Assembly (NCBI GenBank): GCA_031275405.1
Contig: JAISOV010000006.1
Location: 84,379 to 148,378, forward strand
Length of the DNA stretch: 64,000 nt
Reading direction: 5' to 3'
Source: Clostridium sp.
GTDB lineage: Bacteria > Bacillota > Clostridia > Lachnospirales > Lachnospiraceae
Positions 8,071-16,150 of the stretch are shown here, one piece after another; the first letter of the stretch is position 1; the number at the start of each line of letters is the position of its first letter. The position numbers and the translations under genes are program-made. A model generated the notes under the pieces. It was not told where the DNA came from and made no database searches. It saw nothing but the letters and a program-made list of their open reading frames with translations.

Positions 8071-9385
8071 TCTCGCAATCATCAACGGCACAGTGATAGA
8101 TCCGCGCCGCGATGGTACGTTTGCCGCGAACGTTTACTGCAAAGACGGGATCATCGCGGATGTGTCGGCTAATACGCAGGACGCGGCCCGCGTGATCGAC
8201 GCGGGCGGTATGTATGTATCGCCGGGCTTCCTTGACATACACGGCCACATTGAGGGACACGCGGCCTCCGGCAGGATGCTGCGGCGGCAAGGCGTGACGA
8301 CGGTGGTCAACGGCAACTGCGGTATGGGGCAGCCGGATCTGCCCGCCTTTCTTGCGCGGCTGCGCCGTAACGGCTTCGTCATGAACCAGTCGCAGCTGTC
8401 CGGCGCAACGACCTTACGTGAACGCGCAGGACAGGCTGACCCGTACTTGCCGCTGTCGAGGTCACAACTGTCAGCTGTGGTAAGACTGCTGGAAGCCGAT
8501 TTTGACGCGGGGGCGAGCGGACTGTCGTTTGGCCTTGAGTATGTTCCAGGTACGTCGCTGGAAGAAATTATGGAGCTGTCACGCGTTGCCGCACAACGGG
8601 GGAAGCCCGTCGCGGCGCATATACGTTCCGATTGCGCCGCAGGGCTGGACGCGTTGGACGAGATGTTCCATGTGTCGCGTGAAACCGGCGCGAGGGTGCA
8701 GATTTCACATGTCGTGTACCAGTTCGGCTACGGCTATATGCGCGAGGCGTTGGATAAGATCGCTGCGGCCGTGCGGGCGGGCCTGGATATTTCCTGCGAC
8801 AGCGGGATGTATACAAGCTTTGCCACGCGGATAGGTTCTGCCGTGTTCGATGACGGCTGCCTGGAAAAATGGGGCTGCGGCTATGATGCGATCTACACGC
8901 CCGGAGGCAGGTATGCGCGGCGGCGGCTGACCGGACAGATGTTTGAAGAGCTTCGCCGCGATTTTCCAGACACGAGCGCCATTGCGCTCATCGGAAACGA
9001 AGCGGAAATCCCGCTTGCCTTCGAGCTTCCGTATATGATGTGTTCGTCAGACGCCGGCGTCGCGGAAATGACAGGCGGCCATGCGCAAGACGCCCACCCG
9101 CAGGATGCCGGAACCTTTCCTCGTTTCCTGCGCAAACTCGTGCGTGAAAGCGCCCGGCTTTCCTTGCCCGACGCAATCAGGCGGATCACGCTCCTGCCCG
9201 CGCTGCGGATGGGTTTCGTGCGCAAAGGCAGAATGGAGCCGGGCTGCGACGCAGACATCACCGTATTCGATTTAGACGCAATTGCCGACAACGCGTGTTT
9301 CCCGCACGAAGGAGACCCGTGCGCGGTGCCGTCAGGCATTCAGTCAGTTATCATCCATGGGAAAATCGCGGAGGGAAAAGGCTGA
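8063..9385 (+). CDS. D-aminoacylase-like amidohydrolase
   Basis: A 440-residue metal-dependent amidohydrolase. Metal-site motifs are GFLDIHGHIEGH near residue 55, VNGNCGMG, ISHVVYQFGYG and the late Asp in CSSDAGV. The C-terminal composite sheet ends with GCDADITVFD. The order and the GNCG motif fit the N-acyl-D-amino-acid deacylase group, which removes acyl groups from D-amino acids, but the real substrate is not evident. I chose ATG 8063, which overlaps the aguB-like stop by 8 bases; the frame is open further upstream but inside that gene. It ends in a hairpin that also begins the leader of the next gene. Confidence 0.85.
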   Translation: MYDLAIINGTVIDPRRDGTFAANVYCKDGIIADVSANTQDAARVIDAGGMYVSPGFLDIHGHIEGHAASGRMLRRQGVTTVVNGNCGMGQPDLPAFLARLRRNGFVMNQSQLSGATTLRERAGQADPYLPLSRSQLSAVVRLLEADFDAGASGLSFGLEYVPGTSLEEIMELSRVAAQRGKPVAAHIRSDCAAGLDALDEMFHVSRETGARVQISHVVYQFGYGYMREALDKIAAAVRAGLDISCDSGMYTSFATRIGSAVFDDGCLEKWGCGYDAIYTPGGRYARRRLTGQMFEELRRDFPDTSAIALIGNEAEIPLAFELPYMMCSSDAGVAEMTGGHAQDAHPQDAGTFPRFLRKLVRESARLSLPDAIRRITLLPALRMGFVRKGRMEPGCDADITVFDLDAIADNACFPHEGDPCAVPSGIQSVIIHGKIAEGKG

Positions 9386-9443
9386 AAGCTTCTTTCAGCC
9401 TCCCAGAGTCGTCGCCCGTTAAGACGGGCAGATTGGAGCAATC
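9380..9443 (+). promoter_or_regulatory. Two-hairpin leader of the PotD-like gene
   Basis: Hairpin A pairs GGCTGAAAG (9380-9388) with CTTTCAGCC (9392-9400). Hairpin B pairs GCCCGT (9414-9419) with ACGGGC (9424-9429). AGATTGGAGC follows and holds the ribosome site for the ATG at 9444. The leader at 14516-14576, before the other binding-protein gene of the locus, has the same arrangement and wording. Confidence 0.6.
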
Positions 9444-10487
9444 ATGAAACGTTTCCTCACTGCCATCCTGCTTTGCGCGCTTGCGCTGGGACTGCTTGTC
9501 TCTTGCGGCGGAGCAGGGTCTGACCGGTCAGTCAACCTGTTCATCTGGTCGGAGTACATGCCGCAGGAAGTCCTGGACGACTTTGAGGCGGAAACCGGTA
9601 TCAAAGTCAACATCACGACCTTCGGCTCCATTGCCGATATGTACGCAAAGGTGAAAAGCTCGCCCGCCGGTACCTACGATCTGATTGACGCCGCAGGGTT
9701 TTATGTAAAACGGCTGATTGATGAGGGCAAACTGGACAAAATCGACTTTTCCAATGTGCCGAATGCTCAGAACATTGCGGAGGGCTACAAAAACCAGAAC
9801 TTCGACCCGGACAACGAGTACTCCGTCCCGTATCTGGGCGGCGTCGCGACGATCTGTGTGAATACGGCGCGCGTGACGGAACCGATTACCTCCTATGCCG
9901 ACCTGTTCAGGCCGGAGTATGAAAAATCAATCGTCATCATAGACGATTTCCGCGTGATCATCGGAGCCATCAATCTCATGCTAGGCTTCGGCTACGATGA
10001 GGCCGACCCGCAGAAGCTGGAGCAGACCAAGGCAAAGCTGCTGGAGCTGAAACCGAACATCAAGGTCATTGACGGCGACAGCCCGAAAACGTATATGATC
10101 AACGGAGAAACGACTCTGGGTATCATCTATAGCGCTGAAATAGCCATCGCAATGGAGGAAAACCCGGACGTGGAGGTCGTTTATCCTGCCGAAGGGCAGT
10201 ACCTGTTCTTCGATAGCCTGTGCATTGCCAAAGACAGCAAAAACAAAGCCGAGGCGGAGAAGTTTCTGGATTATATACTCCGCCCGGAAGTCGGCAAGAA
10301 AATTGTGGACATCTTCCCCTATACAAGCCCCAATGACGCCGCCGCCGCGCTGTTGGGCGAGGACTATCTCGGAAACTCCGCCAAAAACATTCCCGCGACC
10401 GCCGTCGCGAAGGGATACAACCCGGTTGACCTCGATACGGACACTCTGCAGATCTACAACGACATCTGGACGGAGTTCACGAAATGA
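9444..10487 (+). CDS. PotD-like polyamine-binding lipoprotein
   Basis: A 347-residue extracytoplasmic solute-binding lipoprotein. The signal peptide ends in LLVSCGGAG, a lipobox with the lipidated Cys at about residue 21. The mature domain starts with VNLFIWSEYMPQEVLDDFEAETG, typical of spermidine/putrescine-binding proteins, and continues with YDLIDAAGFYVKRL and VPYLGGVATICVN. No PotA, PotB or PotC accompanies it, so it must use another permease or feed the ABC importer 3 kb downstream. Placed after aguA- and aguB-like genes, it may capture agmatine, putrescine or a related amine. A two-hairpin leader precedes it and a very strong terminator follows. Confidence 0.9.
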   Translation: MKRFLTAILLCALALGLLVSCGGAGSDRSVNLFIWSEYMPQEVLDDFEAETGIKVNITTFGSIADMYAKVKSSPAGTYDLIDAAGFYVKRLIDEGKLDKIDFSNVPNAQNIAEGYKNQNFDPDNEYSVPYLGGVATICVNTARVTEPITSYADLFRPEYEKSIVIIDDFRVIIGAINLMLGFGYDEADPQKLEQTKAKLLELKPNIKVIDGDSPKTYMINGETTLGIIYSAEIAIAMEENPDVEVVYPAEGQYLFFDSLCIAKDSKNKAEAEKFLDYILRPEVGKKIVDIFPYTSPNDAAAALLGEDYLGNSAKNIPATAVAKGYNPVDLDTDTLQIYNDIWTEFTK

Positions 10488-10547
10488 CCTTTCCGGCAGT
10501 TTTTTAACAAAGATTTATTTTCGTCGATTTGCACGAATCATATCTAA

Positions 10548-10599
10548 AAACAGAGCAATCCATAGTAAATACATAGAATTACTATGGATTGCTCTGTTT
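10548..10599. terminator. 21-bp stem-loop ending the aguA-like operon
   Basis: A 21-bp perfect stem, 10548-10568 with 10579-10599, around a 10-base loop. It starts after a run of A and ends in TTTG, so it could terminate in both directions. The core CAGAGCAA is shared with the leader hairpin at 6085-6126. TTGACA follows at 10604 and may begin the promoter of the next operon. Confidence 0.8.
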
Positions 10600-10689
10600 G
10601 CTCTTGACAGATACAAAAAATTGTATTATTTTATATTAATATGAAACATATATGTATAGTATATCTTAGATTGGCGAAGGAGGTATCAC

Positions 10690-12141
10690 ATGGCGCGTAC
10701 CTATTCGGGCATACGGGAAACACGCCCGCACACCTACAACGATTTGGGCGGCGGAAGTCAGCGGCTCGCGCTCGGCTTCCATCAGCAGTGCCTCAGGCAC
10801 GCGGACCGCACGTTCAGCCAAGGGCTGCAATGCCAGCAGATCAACAGCGTTTCGGCGGTGCTGTCTATGGAGGACGCCGCGTTCGTCATACATTCGCCGC
10901 AAGGGTGTTCCGGCTGCGTCGCGATGGGCGCGGACGGCTACCGCGTCGGACAGGCGCACAGAGGCGTCCGGCTGATTAAAAGCCCGCGTGTCATCGTGAC
11001 CAACCTCGACCAGAACGACGTCGTCTATGGCGGAGAGAAGAAGCTGCGTGAGGCGGTAAGGCTGGCGGCGGAGCGTTACAGCCCCAAGATGATTTTTATT
11101 TTCACATCCTGCGCCTCCGGCATCATCGGCGACGACGTAGACGCGATCGCAGCCGACCTGCAAGCGGCGCAAAAGGCTGCGTTCCCGGTTATCATACCCA
11201 TTCACTGCGACGGGTTTCGTTCCAAAGTCTGCGCGTCAGGCTTTGACGCGGCGTTTATCGCCATACAGAAGTTTCTGCTGCCGAAAGAGCCGCAGACAAA
11301 GGTTGACGGTCTTGTGAATCTGTTTGCGCCGACCTCCATTTCCTATAAGGATCAGCTGGAAATCGAGCGTATGCTTGGATTACTGGGCGCAACGGTCAAC
11401 TACATCCCGTTCTATTCCTCATACGATAAGATACGGCGTATCACGGCCGCTCAAGCGTCCACGTCCATCTGCAAGGTGTTCGCCGACGAGTTTATGAAAG
11501 AGCTTGACCAGACTTACGGGATCCCGTTCGCGCATACGGTCATGCCAATCGGCATACGCAACACGGACAAATGGCTTATCGGCATTGCCGAGCTGCTTGG
11601 CAAGACAGAGCGGGCGCGTGACTACATCGACCGTGAACACAAGCGCGTACAGCCGCGCCTGAACGAGATAAAAGAGCGCCTGCAAGGCAAGCGGGTATTT
11701 ATATGCGGCGGCACGGGACGCAGTTTTGCCGCGGCCGCGCTCATAGACGATTTCGGCATGAAGCTGGTCGGGCTGGAAACACCCACATACGACTTGGACG
11801 CGCAAATTGACGTGGAATATCTCAACGGCATTCACGGCGATTACGTCATTGACGTTGCCAATATGCAGCCGTTTGAGCAGGTGAACCTTGTCAGTCGTCT
11901 GAAACCGGACGTGTTTATCGGCGTACCGTCGTGGAGCGCAAGGTTAGGCGTACCGACTACGCACGTCCTTGACCCGAAACGCCCGACGATGGGCTATGAC
12001 GGTATCCTGTATCTCGGCGAGAAGATAGCCGACCAGGTCGAAAACCCCGGTTTCAACCGCAAGCTCGCGCCATATGCCCGTCTGCCCTATAAGCAGTCGT
12101 GGTATGACAGCGACGCGTTCAAATTCATTCAGGAGGGCTGA
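10690..12141 (+). CDS. NifD-like nitrogenase component 1 alpha homologue (pair 1)
   Basis: A 483-residue member of the nitrogenase component 1 family. Cys48, Cys73 (HSPQGC) and Cys141 (FTSCASGIIGDD) match the three P-cluster cysteines of NifD. Cys261, 18 residues before the P of YGIP, matches cofactor ligand Cys275. His425 (THVLDPKRPTMGYDG), exactly 10 residues before GYDG, matches ligand His442. The segment HCDGFRSKVCASGF aligns with NifD 183-195 and puts Cys181 at Gln191 and Phe185 at His195. The full ligand set argues for a real iron-sulfur cofactor, and the altered pocket argues against N2 as substrate. GGAGG precedes the ATG. The NifK-like partner starts 5 bases after the stop. Alignments are by eye against remembered NifD motifs. 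Confidence 0.93.
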   Translation: MARTYSGIRETRPHTYNDLGGGSQRLALGFHQQCLRHADRTFSQGLQCQQINSVSAVLSMEDAAFVIHSPQGCSGCVAMGADGYRVGQAHRGVRLIKSPRVIVTNLDQNDVVYGGEKKLREAVRLAAERYSPKMIFIFTSCASGIIGDDVDAIAADLQAAQKAAFPVIIPIHCDGFRSKVCASGFDAAFIAIQKFLLPKEPQTKVDGLVNLFAPTSISYKDQLEIERMLGLLGATVNYIPFYSSYDKIRRITAAQASTSICKVFADEFMKELDQTYGIPFAHTVMPIGIRNTDKWLIGIAELLGKTERARDYIDREHKRVQPRLNEIKERLQGKRVFICGGTGRSFAAAALIDDFGMKLVGLETPTYDLDAQIDVEYLNGIHGDYVIDVANMQPFEQVNLVSRLKPDVFIGVPSWSARLGVPTTHVLDPKRPTMGYDGILYLGEKIADQVENPGFNRKLAPYARLPYKQSWYDSDAFKFIQEG

Positions 12142-12146
12142 CTACC

Positions 12147-13421
12147 ATGTCTGATATTACCGAAAATCCACGCGGCACTTGTGTTGTGGGTGGCGTGAAC
12201 AACGTACTCAGCGCGGTGGCGCGGGTATGTCCGATTTACCACAGCGGCCCCGGCTGCTGTATGCAGACGTCGGCGGGCGAGGCGGGCCAGGCGGGTCTGC
12301 GCGGGCCGTACTACCTGTCAGGCGTGTCGTCGCCGTGTTCCAATATGCTGGAACGCGAAGTGGTATTCGGCGGCGAACAGAAACTGCGCGATGAAATCGA
12401 CGGCGCCTTGGAAATCATAGACGCGGACGCGTACTTTGTGCTTACCGGCTGTACGGCGGGTATCATCGGTGACGACGTGGCGGCAGTCACCGCCGACTAC
12501 CGTGAGCGCGGGCTGCCCGTCTATCCCGTCACCACGCCGGGTTTCGCCGGCGACAGCTTGCTTGGCTACGAAACCGCATTTGACGTGTTCCTGGACTATA
12601 TTATGGAAAGCGGGCGCGAACGGCAGGACGACCTAGTGAACCTGCTGGGCGTGGTGCCGTATCACGACCCGCATTGGCAGGGTACGCTGGAAGAGCTGTC
12701 ACGGCTCCTGCGCAGGCTGGGACTGCGGGTGAATACGTTCTTCACCGATGATCAGGACATGGAGATCATCAAGGGCGCGGGCGCGGCGGCGCTGAATGTG
12801 ATCGTCAGTCCGCACTTACTGCGTAAGGCCGCGGAAAAGTTTGAAAGCAAATTCGGCGTGCCGTCCGTACGCTTCCACGGCGTGCCGATAGGCGCGACGC
12901 AGACGGGCGAATTCGTGAAAGCCGTCGCCGCGCTGCTGGACATTGACGCAGCCGCCGTACTGGAATCAGAAAGCGCCTACGTGTACAACTGCTTGGAAAG
13001 CATCATCGGCGCGTTGTCGTGGAAACGCTTCGCCGTTGCCGCCGACGCGTCTACGGCGATCGGCATGACGCGTTTCCTGGCGGAAGATTTCGGTTTCACG
13101 CCCGTGGCGGTAGTCATAACCGAACCTATCTGGCGCGCCGCAGACAGACGGAGCATATCCGGCGCGCTGACCAGCCTGGATCACACCAAGCAGCCCAAAG
13201 TGTCCTTTCTCTCCGACCATTACGACATACGCCGGGAGCTGAAAGCGCACGACTATACCCTGCTGATCGGCAGTTCGTTAGAGGACGAAGTAGCGCGCGA
13301 GTTAGGCGTACAGCTGCTCGTTACGGCGTTCCCGATGTCCGACCGCTTAGTGATCAACCGTACTTATGCCGGCTTCAGAGGCTGCCTGACATTGGTGGAG
13401 GATTTGTTTCACAACCTATGA
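12147..13421 (+). CDS. NifK-like nitrogenase component 1 beta homologue (pair 1)
   Basis: A 424-residue component 1 protein. Cys12, Cys37 (HSGPGC) and Cys102 (LTGCTAGIIGDD) have the spacing of the NifK P-cluster cysteines. The landmark VVFGGEQKL lies between them, as in NifK. It lacks the N-terminal extension of true NifK and is about 100 residues shorter, as in DPOR-type and other nitrogenase-like subunits. It should form a heterotetramer with the preceding NifD-like protein and share a P-cluster-type centre at the interface. A 77-codon frame overlaps its stop by ATGA. Confidence 0.93.
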   Translation: MSDITENPRGTCVVGGVNNVLSAVARVCPIYHSGPGCCMQTSAGEAGQAGLRGPYYLSGVSSPCSNMLEREVVFGGEQKLRDEIDGALEIIDADAYFVLTGCTAGIIGDDVAAVTADYRERGLPVYPVTTPGFAGDSLLGYETAFDVFLDYIMESGRERQDDLVNLLGVVPYHDPHWQGTLEELSRLLRRLGLRVNTFFTDDQDMEIIKGAGAAALNVIVSPHLLRKAAEKFESKFGVPSVRFHGVPIGATQTGEFVKAVAALLDIDAAAVLESESAYVYNCLESIIGALSWKRFAVAADASTAIGMTRFLAEDFGFTPVAVVITEPIWRAADRRSISGALTSLDHTKQPKVSFLSDHYDIRRELKAHDYTLLIGSSLEDEVARELGVQLLVTAFPMSDRLVINRTYAGFRGCLTLVEDLFHNL

Positions 13422-13651
13422 AAACCTATCATGACATGACAACAGAATTCCTTGCTTGGCGCCGGGGCTTCCTGACAGCAAAGCGGCGCGTATATCCCCG
13501 TTGCAGCGGCGCCGGGCCGCCAGGCCGTATGTACGCGTGTTCCGGCACTGTCGGCGCCGCCGGGCCGAATGCGGACGACGTACCAGAGGAAAAGACGCAA
13601 CGGAGCGGCTCTGCCCACATAGAGCAGACAAATACGTTCTCGCGGGGCTAA
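13418..13651 (+). CDS. Possible small ORF coupled to the NifK-like gene
   Basis: The ATG at 13418 overlaps the NifK-like stop (ATGA), and the frame runs 77 codons. The peptide starts MKTYHDMTTEFLAWRRGF and is rich in Gly, Ala and Arg, with two cysteines. Several other frames are open here on both strands because of high GC, and I recognise no family, so this may be noncoding. The coupling geometry is the only positive sign. If real, it would be co-expressed with pair 1. Confidence 0.3.
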   Translation: MKTYHDMTTEFLAWRRGFLTAKRRVYPRCSGAGPPGRMYACSGTVGAAGPNADDVPEEKTQRSGSAHIEQTNTFSRG

Positions 13652-13665
13652 ATTTTTTTACATTC

Positions 13666-13704
13666 AAAACATACTATACCGATATATTTATTGATATTTG
13701 GAGG
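13666..13704 (+). promoter_or_regulatory. AT-rich start region of the ABC importer unit
   Basis: AAAACATAC (13666-13674) repeats the word found at 6195-6203. The surrounding ATACTATACC and GATATATTTATTGATAT are unusually AT-rich for this locus, as expected for a promoter. A GGAGG site at 13700-13704 serves the ATG at 13713. No clean pair of promoter boxes can be fixed. Confidence 0.4.
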
Positions 13705-13712
13705 TACAGACT

Positions 13713-14465
13713 ATGCTCAGGATTACAGGCGTTACAAAAGCGTTCGGCAGGACACAAGTCCTAAAGGGCATCGACCTGGCGGTGGAAAAAGGGGAAGTGA
13801 CCGCCATCATCGGGCCGTCAGGTTCCGGAAAGACCACGCTGCTGCGTTGCCTGAACTTCCTGGAACGCGCCGACGCGGGTACGTTGACGATCGGGGGCGA
13901 GACCGCTGACTTCCGTGCCGCCTCCAAGAAAGACATCTACCGTCTGCGCCGCAAGACGGCTATGGTGTTCCAAAATTTCTGCCTGTTCCATAACAAGACG
14001 GCGTTGGAGAATATCACGGAAAGCCTGATCGTAGTACGCAAGCAGACCAAAGAGGAGGCGGAGGAAATAGCCGTGCGGCTGCTGGAACGGGTCGGACTGA
14101 AAGAGAAAAGGAACGCATACCCGTCGTTCCTCTCGGGCGGACAGCAGCAGCGCGTAGGTATTGCGCGGGCGCTGGCGCAGTCGCCGGACGTGATCCTGTT
14201 TGACGAGCCTACGTCCGCGCTGGATCCGGAACTGATCGGGGAAGCGCTGTGCGTCATCCGCGACGTCGCTAAGTCGGGCATTACCATGATCATCGTGACG
14301 CACGAAATGCAGTTTGCGTATGAAATCGCCTCACGCGTCGTGTTCATGGACGACGGTGTGATCGTGGAGCAAGGCTCGCCGTCGGACGTATTCCTCTACA
14401 CCAAAGAGGAACGCACGAAGCAGTTTTTATCACGATTCAACTTAGGCTCGGATTACTCTATTTAA
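13713..14465 (+). CDS. Polar amino acid-type ABC importer ATPase
   Basis: A 250-residue ABC ATPase of the GlnQ/HisP group. Walker [11 protein letters not shown]-loop VFQNFCLF, signature LSGGQQQR, Walker [15 protein letters not shown] and switch VTHEM are all intact. It energises uptake through the two permeases encoded at 15431 and 16147 with the binding lipoprotein at 14577. The upstream TTG at 13698 overlaps the ribosome site, so ATG 13713 is preferred. Its position between the two nitrogenase-like pairs suggests that the imported compound is a substrate or precursor for those enzymes. Confidence 0.93.
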   Translation: MLRITGVTKAFGRTQVLKGIDLAVEKGEVTAIIGPSGSGKTTLLRCLNFLERADAGTLTIGGETADFRAASKKDIYRLRRKTAMVFQNFCLFHNKTALENITESLIVVRKQTKEEAEEIAVRLLERVGLKEKRNAYPSFLSGGQQQRVGIARALAQSPDVILFDEPTSALDPELIGEALCVIRDVAKSGITMIIVTHEMQFAYEIASRVVFMDDGVIVEQGSPSDVFLYTKEERTKQFLSRFNLGSDYSI

Positions 14466-14515
14466 TTTAGCGACCTTGCGTTTCGCAACACAGAATACTT
14501 TTTGGAGGGAAAACA

Positions 14516-14576
14516 GGTTGAAACTTTCAACCTCCCTGATTGGTATGCCCGCCAAAGCGGGCAGATAGGAGCGACC
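14516..14576 (+). promoter_or_regulatory. Two-hairpin leader of the amino acid-type binding protein gene
   Basis: Hairpin A pairs GGTTGA (14516-14521) with TCAACC (14527-14532). Hairpin B pairs TGCCCGC (14546-14552) with GCGGGCA (14557-14563) around CAAA. GATAGGAGC gives the ribosome site for the ATG at 14577. It matches the leader at 9380-9443 in order, spacing and wording. Confidence 0.6.
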
Positions 14577-15431
14577 ATGAAACTCAGGCTTACCGTACTT
14601 AACGTTCTTTCGCTTACCGCTCTGGCCCTTACGATGACTGCCTGCGGCAACGCCAATCAGGCGGCGGACGGCGACGCCACGCGCCAGGTCAAAGTGGTCG
14701 GCTATACGGCAAACGTTCCGTTCGTCTATCTTGACGAGGACGGTGAATTAACCGGCTACGAGCCGGCGGTGCTTCGCGCAATCGACGAGCTTTTGACGCA
14801 ATACGAGTTCAGCTATGAGGGCATGGACTTCGCCGCTATGCCCGTCGCGCTGGAAGCGGGCAACGCTCAAATAGCCGTATGTATGCTTGTCAAAAGCGAG
14901 GAACGCCTGGAACGCTTCATTTTCCCGGAGGAACCGTCTACGCTGTCGCCAATGAACTTCCTCATCAAAGAAGGCCGCGACGACATACAGGTATTCGATG
15001 ATATTGGCGGTAAAATCGTGGCGACTGGCAACTCCGGCTACGAGTACGTCCATATGGTGAAATGGAACGAAAAGCACCCGGGCAATGAAATTCAATTCTG
15101 GCTTACCAACGAAACCAACTCCGCCGACGTGTATCCGAAAATTCTGGCCGGCGAGATTGACGCGCAGCTGCTGTATCCGCAAGGTTTCCAGTACATCGAA
15201 GAAGATCAGGGCTGGAGCGGCTTAGCGTTGTCGCCCGTCGTGTTCGTCGAAGATACCTACTTTATGCTGGGCAAGGACGAAACCGAGTTGCGTGACGCAA
15301 TCGACGGCGCATTGAAAACGCTCAAAGCAGACGGTACGCTCGGTAAAATTTCGGAGGAATGGCTTGGCGAGGACGTGTTTGAAGTTTACAAAGACATATT
15401 CGCCGCCCAAGGCGACTGGCAGGAGAAGTGA
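14577..15431 (+). CDS. Amino acid-type ABC solute-binding lipoprotein
   Basis: A 284-residue family 3 solute-binding protein. A signal peptide with lipobox TMTACGN gives a lipidated Cys at about residue 23. Then come VVGYTANVPFVYLDEDGELTGYEPAVLRAI and, late, LKTLKADGTLGKISEEWLG, both family hallmarks. Members bind polar amino acids, opines and related amines, and the ligand here is unknown. I start at ATG 14577 because GGAG lies 6 bases upstream. The stop overlaps the first permease start (TGATG). With the ATPase and two permeases it forms a complete importer. Confidence 0.92.
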   Translation: MKLRLTVLNVLSLTALALTMTACGNANQAADGDATRQVKVVGYTANVPFVYLDEDGELTGYEPAVLRAIDELLTQYEFSYEGMDFAAMPVALEAGNAQIAVCMLVKSEERLERFIFPEEPSTLSPMNFLIKEGRDDIQVFDDIGGKIVATGNSGYEYVHMVKWNEKHPGNEIQFWLTNETNSADVYPKILAGEIDAQLLYPQGFQYIEEDQGWSGLALSPVVFVEDTYFMLGKDETELRDAIDGALKTLKADGTLGKISEEWLGEDVFEVYKDIFAAQGDWQEK

Positions 15432-16150
15432 TGGCTACTGATTTATTCAAACCCGAACTGATACCGGAACTAGTGGTCAAGATAGGGAAGTCCTTCCCGG
15501 TAACGTTCCTGCTTGCGGTCTGTTCGCTTGCGCTGGGGCTGACGTTTGCGTTCGGGGTCGCGGCGGCAGGGCTTTGCCGGTGCAAGCCGCTGAACGTGCT
15601 GTCACGCGGGTATGTCCACTTTATACGCGGGATCCCGTCGCTGATTCTGATTTATCTGCTGTACTTGGGCTTTCCGCAGCTGATGAAGAACGCGTTCGGG
15701 ATTGACATGAGCAGAGTGCCGAAAAGCGTGTACCTGGTATGGATCTTCGCGATTGCCGTATCGGCTAATTTTGCGGAGCTTATGCGCAGTGCCTATGCCG
15801 CCGTGGCAAAGGGACAGCGGGAGGCGGCTCTGGCTTGTGGGATGACGGGGGCGCAGGCATTTCGGCGCGTCGTGTTCCCGCAGGCCTTCGGCGTGGCGCT
15901 GCCGAGCCTGGGCAACCTGGTCATTATGCTGTTCAAGCTGACTTCGCTGGGCTTCATTGTCGGCGTGGTCGATCTGATGGGTAAGGCAAAGATACTTTCG
16001 GCGCGTACCTATGGCTCGCGGCGGTTAGAAGTATACCTTGCGCTTGCCATGATCTACTGGGTGCTGTGTTTCGGGCTGGAGCGGCTTAACGCCGCGTTGG
16101 TGAAACGCTATACACGCGGCAGACGTGAGATGGGAGGCGCGGGGATATGA
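15431..16150 (+). CDS. Amino acid-type ABC permease 1
   Basis: A 239-residue HisM/GlnP-type permease. It has about five membrane segments and the cytoplasmic coupling loop LRSAYAAVAKGQREAALACGMTGAQAF (EAA motif), followed by FPQAFGVALPSLGN. A 1-base overlap with the binding protein gene and a 4-base overlap with permease 2 show one operon. It should pair with permease 2 as a heterodimer. Confidence 0.92.
   Translation: MATDLFKPELIPELVVKIGKSFPVTFLLAVCSLALGLTFAFGVAAAGLCRCKPLNVLSRGYVHFIRGIPSLILIYLLYLGFPQLMKNAFGIDMSRVPKSVYLVWIFAIAVSANFAELMRSAYAAVAKGQREAALACGMTGAQAFRRVVFPQAFGVALPSLGNLVIMLFKLTSLGFIVGVVDLMGKAKILSARTYGSRRLEVYLALAMIYWVLCFGLERLNAALVKRYTRGRREMGGAGI

Noticed and set aside
9380..9443. 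Guanidine-II (mini-ykkC) riboswitch, suggested by two hairpins next to guanidino-compound genes
   Set aside because: The defining ACGR loops are absent; the loops here are CTT and TAAG. Kept only as an unclassified leader motif.
13409..13667. Minus-strand frames of 63-83 codons behind the NifK-like gene
   Set aside because: No ribosome sites or recognisable motifs; they reflect GC-rich sequence without stops.
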